This document shows, in pieces, positions 60,156 through 64,000 of a stretch of DNA of 64,000 bases. How positions within the stretch are numbered: the first letter of the stretch is position 1; the number at the start of each line of letters is the position of its first letter. The translations under genes were made by a program, and so were the position numbers. Under the pieces are notes generated by a model that was not told the origin of the DNA, did no database searches, and saw only the letters and a program-made list of their open reading frames with translations. The DNA is from CAZNSX01 sp964575845 (lineage in GTDB: Bacteria; UBA8248; CAZNSX01). The DNA is taken from contig CAZNSX010000011.1 in the NCBI GenBank assembly GCA_964575845.1, forward strand, positions 6,942 to 70,941, written 5' to 3'.

Positions 60156-60665
60156 ATGAAGGCCAAAAAGCGCTGCGCATGGTGCGCGGGCGACCCCCTC
60201 CTTGAGAGATATCACGACATCGAGTGGGGAAAGCCCATAAGGGGGGAGAGGGAGCTTTTCGAGCGCCTCATCCTGGAGATATTCCAGGCCGGGCTCAACT
60301 GGCGGATGGTCGTCCATAAGCGGCGGGCCTTCCGCAGGGCCTTTTCCGGCTTCTCCCCCGCCCGTGTCGCCTCCTTCGGCAAAAGAGACGTTGGGCGCCT
60401 TCTCAGGGATGAGGGAATCATAAGGAACCGCCTCAAGATAGAGGCCGCGATAGAGAACGCCAGGGTTGTCCTCGAGCTCAAAAAGGAGTTCGGCTCATTC
60501 AATAAATACCTCGGGAGCCTTGACGGAATGGATGAGGGAGCCCTCTTCAGGGAGTTCAAAAAGCGCTTCCGCTTCATGGGCCCCAAGATAGCCGAGAGCT
60601 TCCTCCAGAGCATAGGCCGCCTCCCCACGCCCCATGAGGAGGGGTGTTGGATGGGGGGGAAATAA
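60156..60665 (+). CDS. tag: 3-methyladenine DNA glycosylase I
   Basis: 169 residues, slightly shorter than E. coli Tag. Zinc-snap ligands: Cys in KKRCAWC and His in YHDIEWG at the N-terminus, His and Cys in PHEEGCW at the C-terminus. The catalytic-pocket block is LILEIFQAGLNWRMVVHKR (Glu conserved) and GIIRNRLKIEAAIENAR follows. It excises 3-methyladenine from alkylated DNA. Third gene behind the lexA promoter (31-base gap), which puts alkylation repair under apparent SOS control. Confidence 0.92.
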   Translation: MKAKKRCAWCAGDPLLERYHDIEWGKPIRGERELFERLILEIFQAGLNWRMVVHKRRAFRRAFSGFSPARVASFGKRDVGRLLRDEGIIRNRLKIEAAIENARVVLELKKEFGSFNKYLGSLDGMDEGALFREFKKRFRFMGPKIAESFLQSIGRLPTPHEEGCWMGGK

Positions 60666-60861
60666 TAACCTTCGTCCAAATACTCCTAGTACTATTTTTG
60701 CAAAGGCCTTTAATTTCAAGGGGTTTAATTTGAAAATGGGGTGCCAGCGAGGTTCTATTATTTGCTCTTTCTTAGTCCACGGGGCTGCGCCCGGAAGGTG
60801 ATGGAAGTGGCAACACGGGCCGAAGAGGGGAAGATGGCTCCAAGAGGAGATAAAAGAAAAC

Positions 60862-61608
60862 ATGCTAGATGAAGAGATGGGAAGGCGATTTTTTGAGCAA
60901 GCGATGGAATTCTGGATTAAACCAGAGATCAAACGCCGCCATGACGAGGGAAGGCTCCCCCAAGGGTTTAGTCTTTGGGCTGCTCAAGTCATGTTCGATC
61001 CTCCTGGCGGGGGTCCGCCAGAAGTGCGCCTTAATAAGGAGGTCAGGGGGACCTTTGAGGTGAGCGTTAGTCGTGATGTCGATATTAACAAGGGGACAAT
61101 TTCACTAGAGGAGATTGAAAAGCTCAAGAAAATCAACCTGCCGGAGGAAGAGCTCGATCGGGGACATCTCACCATGATCCTTGTCAAGGGCTTCTGGCGC
61201 ATCGGCTTTGACTTGCGATATAACAAGCGAAAGGTCCGTTCCGTAATTGTAGCGGCGCGAGAGTATTTAGATTATGCCAGACAAGCGATTGTAGAGCACA
61301 AGCACCGTTTAAGTCTCGACCTCGCCTTTGCAGCCGGTGAACTATCCGCCAAGGGATTTCTTATGACAGAGCCTCTCGAGATTCCGAAAAGACACAAAAG
61401 AATCTTGAGTAGGTATTCAATGCACGAAGATCTCGGAAATGTCCCAACAGGCTTTGGGAGAGCATTAAACCGCTTAATTAAGCGGCGAGATATGGCTCGG
61501 TATCGGCCTTACGAGCATAAGATTACCGAACAGGAAGCTCTAAGTGCAATCGAGTTGAGTCAGCAAATGCTCAGCCATACCGAGGGACGTGTCCAAGACA
61601 TCCTTTGA
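60862..61608 (+). CDS. uncharacterised protein with C-terminal HEPN-like domain
   Basis: 248 residues. The first 120 residues are mixed alpha/beta with no family I recognise. From about residue 127 the pattern AREYLDYARQAIVEHKHRL then LDLAFAAGELSAKG fits the first two helices of a HEPN bundle, and RRDMARYRPYEHKITEQEAL then AIELSQQMLSHTE fits the last two; R-Y-R-P-Y-E-H would be the R-x4-6-H motif. It precedes the STAND protein on the same strand after a 182-bp gap, so the two may form a defence pair, but this is only contextual. The gap before it (60666-60861) holds nothing clear. Confidence 0.5.
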   Translation: MLDEEMGRRFFEQAMEFWIKPEIKRRHDEGRLPQGFSLWAAQVMFDPPGGGPPEVRLNKEVRGTFEVSVSRDVDINKGTISLEEIEKLKKINLPEEELDRGHLTMILVKGFWRIGFDLRYNKRKVRSVIVAAREYLDYARQAIVEHKHRLSLDLAFAAGELSAKGFLMTEPLEIPKRHKRILSRYSMHEDLGNVPTGFGRALNRLIKRRDMARYRPYEHKITEQEALSAIELSQQMLSHTEGRVQDIL

Positions 61609-61696
61609 GCCGTAAGACCCGAACGATTGAAATACAATAAATTGCAACCCCCCTCGGCGAGGCCCTGAGCTTCCAGGCTACCATCCAAAAGTCCTC

Positions 61697-61723
61697 TTGA
61701 AGTAAAAGGTTTTTGTATATAAT
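61697..61723 (+). promoter_or_regulatory. promoter-like sequence of the STAND gene
   Basis: Perfect TATAAT (61718-61723) with TTGAAG (61697-61702) at a short 15-bp spacing (CTTGAA gives 16). It lies 67 bp before the ATG at 61791. Confidence 0.45.
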
Positions 61724-61790
61724 GAACAGGACCAAGCCTGTTCTGATTCGCCCATGGCCTTATCAAAAAGCCTGAGGATGGATTAGTTTT

Positions 61791-64000
61791 ATGGCTGTTG
61801 CAGAAGGTTTGATCGTTGCGGGTCTCTATGACCTGTTTAAATTCGGCGGCAAGCTTCTGTTGGGAGAGCATTACGGCGCCTTTCAGAAAGCCCGCACGGC
61901 TGCCATCAAGCAACTCAAGCAAGAGTTCAAGGATGAGGAATTGGTAGCTATCTTCACAACCTTTAACAACATGGACTGGAAGCTCAGGCTGGATAAGGGA
62001 CGGGTTGCCGAAACGCTGAAAAACCTTAGACGGGGTTCTGGCCATATCGACGCACAGCCCATCATAGATGAAATCAACGCTGAGCTGGGAGAAGCCTGGA
62101 CTGATAAGGCTGATAAAGTTGAGCATGTAGTCAACCGGTATATTGCCTGCGTTGCTGAACATTTAAAGAGGGATCACAAACTACAAAAATATTTCATGGA
62201 ACTCAAGATTAACATGATCCTTGAAAGGCTCGATGAGCTCGTGCCAGCGGATCTTGAGGAAAGGGAAAAACCTCGCCCACCCCGCCCCCTATTCCCTCGC
62301 CCCACGGCCAATTTTGTCGGGCGTGAGGAGGAGTTGAAGGAGCTCAGGGGGGCCGTGGCTTCACATAACACAACGGTAATCATTGATGGCCTCGCGGGAA
62401 TCGGGAAATCCGAGCTTGCGAAGAAGTTCGGGGAGGAGCAGGAGGGCCGCACATGCATCTGGGTTGAGTGTGAAACTATCAATTCCCCGGACCTCCTGGT
62501 TGAGGAGGTTGTGCGGTCCCTGGATGAGGAGAATGCTGTGAGCCTTCAGGCCGCCATGAAGAATCTGCCCGCCGATGAGCGGCGGGTCGCTTATATGGCC
62601 GATGCGCTGAGCCGGTCTCTGGATGCGAGCGATGTCCTTCTCTTCCTTGACGGCTATGAGCGCATCAAGTCGGAGGCCGTCCATGATTTACTGGCCGCGC
62701 TTAATAGCCGTCTCAGGAAAGCAAAAGTTATCATGACGACCCGCAGGGCACCTGACTTTATACCCGATGCAGCCCTGATCGGTGGCGGAAAGCTGGGCGG
62801 CCTTGAGGAAGATTCGGCCATCAGGCTAATGAAAAAGCTGGGGCTTCAGGGAGTGCCGGAAAAAAGCCTTCTCAAGGTGAATGAACGCCTTAAGGGATAT
62901 CCCAAACTCATAGAGCTTTTCTGCGGCCGTGCTAGCAAAATTGGAGTCAAGGTAGCATTGGATGGCCTTCTGGCAGCAGAGGGGCCGATAGAAGAATATT
63001 TGCTTAATGAAGTTTACAGTGCCCTTTCAGAGAAAGAAAGGCAGCTTCTACACTGGATAGCTACTTTCCGTGAGGCAGTTCCATATGAGGCCATCTGTTA
63101 CGGATATGACGATGGGAAACCTGACGAGGTTCTGGTTTCCCTCATAGAGCGGCACCTGATTGATAAGGGCGAGAGGAAGGACTCTTATTCAATCCACCAG
63201 TTGATCGGCGAGTTCATTCACATCCGCCTAGATATTGAGGCCCATAAGGCCCTCCATCTCAAGGCCGCAGGGTATTACCGCTCGCTTCACGAGAAGGTAA
63301 CCCAGGAGAACTTTAGGGATTTCGTTGAAGCTCATCATCACGAGTGTGAGGGGGGTGAATATGATAGAGCGTGCGAGGCATTGTTTAAAAATAAGCTCAA
63401 CGAGCATCTTGATCTCTGGGGATATCCAGCTTTGCTCGTTCAGATGTATGAGCGTTTAATTCCACATGACTGGAAAAAGAATCCGCCGTTATTGAAGGAA
63501 AAGCAATGGCATACTGTTGTAATCAACCAAATAGGTCTTGCCTATGCTGCCCTCGGCCAGGTGGAGCGTGCCATTGAGTACCATGAGCAGGCCCTTGCTA
63601 TAAGCCGTGAGATAGGTTATAGGCGCGGCGAGGGAGGCGATCTCTGTGGCCTAGGCCTTGCTTACGCTGACATCGGCCAGGTAGATCGTGCGATTGAGTA
63701 TTACGAGCAAGCCCTGGCTATCCACCGTGAGATTGGTGATAAGCAGGGCGAGGGCGGTGACCTGGGCAACCTGGGCGCTGCCTATTATCGGCTCGGCCAG
63801 GTAGAGCATGCTATTGATTATTATGAGCAGGCTTTGGCTATTCAGCGCGAGATTGGAGATAGGCGCGGTGAGGGCAATGAACTAGGTAACCTGGGCATTG
63901 CGTATGCTGGCCTCGGCCAGTTGCAGCGCGCTATAGAGTATTATGAGCAGGCTTTGGCTATTCAGCGCGAGATTGGAGATAAGCGCGGCGAGGGCAATCA
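61791..64000 (+). CDS. STAND NTPase (NB-ARC type) with TPR sensor, cut by window edge
   Basis: At least 736 residues, open to the edge. Residues 1-155 are a helical N-terminal domain of unknown type (GLYDLFKFGGKLLLGE, with a hydrophobic start). The NB-ARC-like module follows: FVGREEELKELR (about 178), Walker A DGLAGIGKSELAKKF (about 198-212), Walker B VLLFLDGYERI, sensor VIMTTRRAPDF, then a helical/winged-helix part with DSYSIHQLIGEFIHIRL. From about residue 584 come TPRs of 40 residues. This is the effector-STAND-sensor layout of NLR-like proteins, several of which are antiviral in bacteria. Confidence 0.8.
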   Translation, partial: MAVAEGLIVAGLYDLFKFGGKLLLGEHYGAFQKARTAAIKQLKQEFKDEELVAIFTTFNNMDWKLRLDKGRVAETLKNLRRGSGHIDAQPIIDEINAELGEAWTDKADKVEHVVNRYIACVAEHLKRDHKLQKYFMELKINMILERLDELVPADLEEREKPRPPRPLFPRPTANFVGREEELKELRGAVASHNTTVIIDGLAGIGKSELAKKFGEEQEGRTCIWVECETINSPDLLVEEVVRSLDEENAVSLQAAMKNLPADERRVAYMADALSRSLDASDVLLFLDGYERIKSEAVHDLLAALNSRLRKAKVIMTTRRAPDFIPDAALIGGGKLGGLEEDSAIRLMKKLGLQGVPEKSLLKVNERLKGYPKLIELFCGRASKIGVKVALDGLLAAEGPIEEYLLNEVYSALSEKERQLLHWIATFREAVPYEAICYGYDDGKPDEVLVSLIERHLIDKGERKDSYSIHQLIGEFIHIRLDIEAHKALHLKAAGYYRSLHEKVTQENFRDFVEAHHHECEGGEYDRACEALFKNKLNEHLDLWGYPALLVQMYERLIPHDWKKNPPLLKEKQWHTVVINQIGLAYAALGQVERAIEYHEQALAISREIGYRRGEGGDLCGLGLAYADIGQVDRAIEYYEQALAIHREIGDKQGEGGDLGNLGAAYYRLGQVEHAIDYYEQALAIQREIGDRRGEGNELGNLGIAYAGLGQLQRAIEYYEQALAIQREIGDKRGEGN
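63541..64000 (+). repeat. tandem 120-bp repeats encoding 40-residue TPRs
   Basis: Units begin at 63541, 63661, 63781 and 63901 (the last cut by the edge), in exact 120-bp register. Each encodes a variant of GQVERAIEYYEQALAI-x-REIGD followed by RRGEGNxLGNLGxAYA. Units 3 and 4 are identical over more than 40 consecutive bases, which indicates recent duplication or conversion and likely length variation between strains. Confidence 0.9.

Noticed and set aside
63541..64000. Regular 120-bp repeats considered as a CRISPR-like or minisatellite array.
   Set aside because: The repeats are in one reading frame and encode a clear TPR pattern inside a larger protein.

Overview
The window is GC-rich bacterial DNA (many AGG and ATA codons, frequent GTG/TTG starts). 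It comes from an organism with a respiratory chain and a periplasm that receives Tat-exported redox enzymes. No rRNA, ribosomal protein or other rank-defining marker is present, so the lineage cannot be fixed. The gene mix would fit an uncultivated Desulfobacterota/NC10/Nitrospinota/Tectomicrobia-like bacterium, but that is only a guess.

Layout. 1-1400: an incomplete MFS transporter, an eroded short-chain dehydrogenase and a receiver-like protein without phosphotransfer residues. 1604-16133: a strong sigma70-type promoter and a complete 14-gene complex I operon, nuoA to nuoN in canonical order. 16148-25835: directly behind it, a second complex I operon (A, B, C, D, H, J, K, L, M, N) that lacks the NADH module E/F/G and also NuoI, with its own palindrome-overlapped promoter. 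26030-28458: two MFS transporters. 28540-30652: an AT-richer patch with a HEPN-like gene, a ParA/nuclease/polymerase fragment mosaic and a small conserved protein. 31082-34282: an SOS-type cassette (RadA/RecA-like protein without a P-loop, small helical protein, exonuclease-dead family B DNA polymerase). 34374-41265: a four-helix membrane protein, an FNR-like palindrome and a nap-type operon (dihaem cytochrome c, NapA-like molybdoenzyme, NapG-like, extended NapH-like, second NapG/F-like). 41413-57851: a nucleotide cyclase and a run of catabolic enzymes (OYE-type oxidoreductase, M24 peptidase, zinc alcohol dehydrogenase, twin cupins, S15/CocE hydrolase, SGNH hydrolase, alpha/beta hydrolase, E1 alpha/beta dehydrogenase), interrupted by an AT-rich insert with a HhH protein, a DUF91/NucS-like nuclease and a frameshifted HEPN gene. 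58002-60665: a lexA locus (divergent DnaB-N/DnaG-C-like protein; lexA, methyltransferase, tag). 60862-64000: a HEPN-like protein and a STAND/TPR protein running off the end, possibly a defence locus.

How it fits together. The most interesting link is between the lexA locus and the polymerase cassette 24 kb away. Both have promoters in which a direct repeat TTCGC-N6-TTCGC fills the 17-bp spacer between -35 and -10, and two of these promoters match at 28 of 30 positions. This predicts a previously unrecognised LexA operator type and an SOS regulon containing lexA, a methyltransferase, 3-methyladenine glycosylase, a stand-alone helicase/primase-interaction-like domain, and a polymerase cassette that resembles the ImuA-ImuB-DnaE2 mutasome in logic but is built on a family B polymerase. 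A second regulatory link is a roughly 52-bp element in front of three consecutive transcription units (SGNH hydrolase, alpha/beta hydrolase, E1 alpha/beta). A third is a shared leader in front of a cupin and the S15 hydrolase. A family of REP-like hairpins marks gene ends between 46.5 and 55.7 kb.
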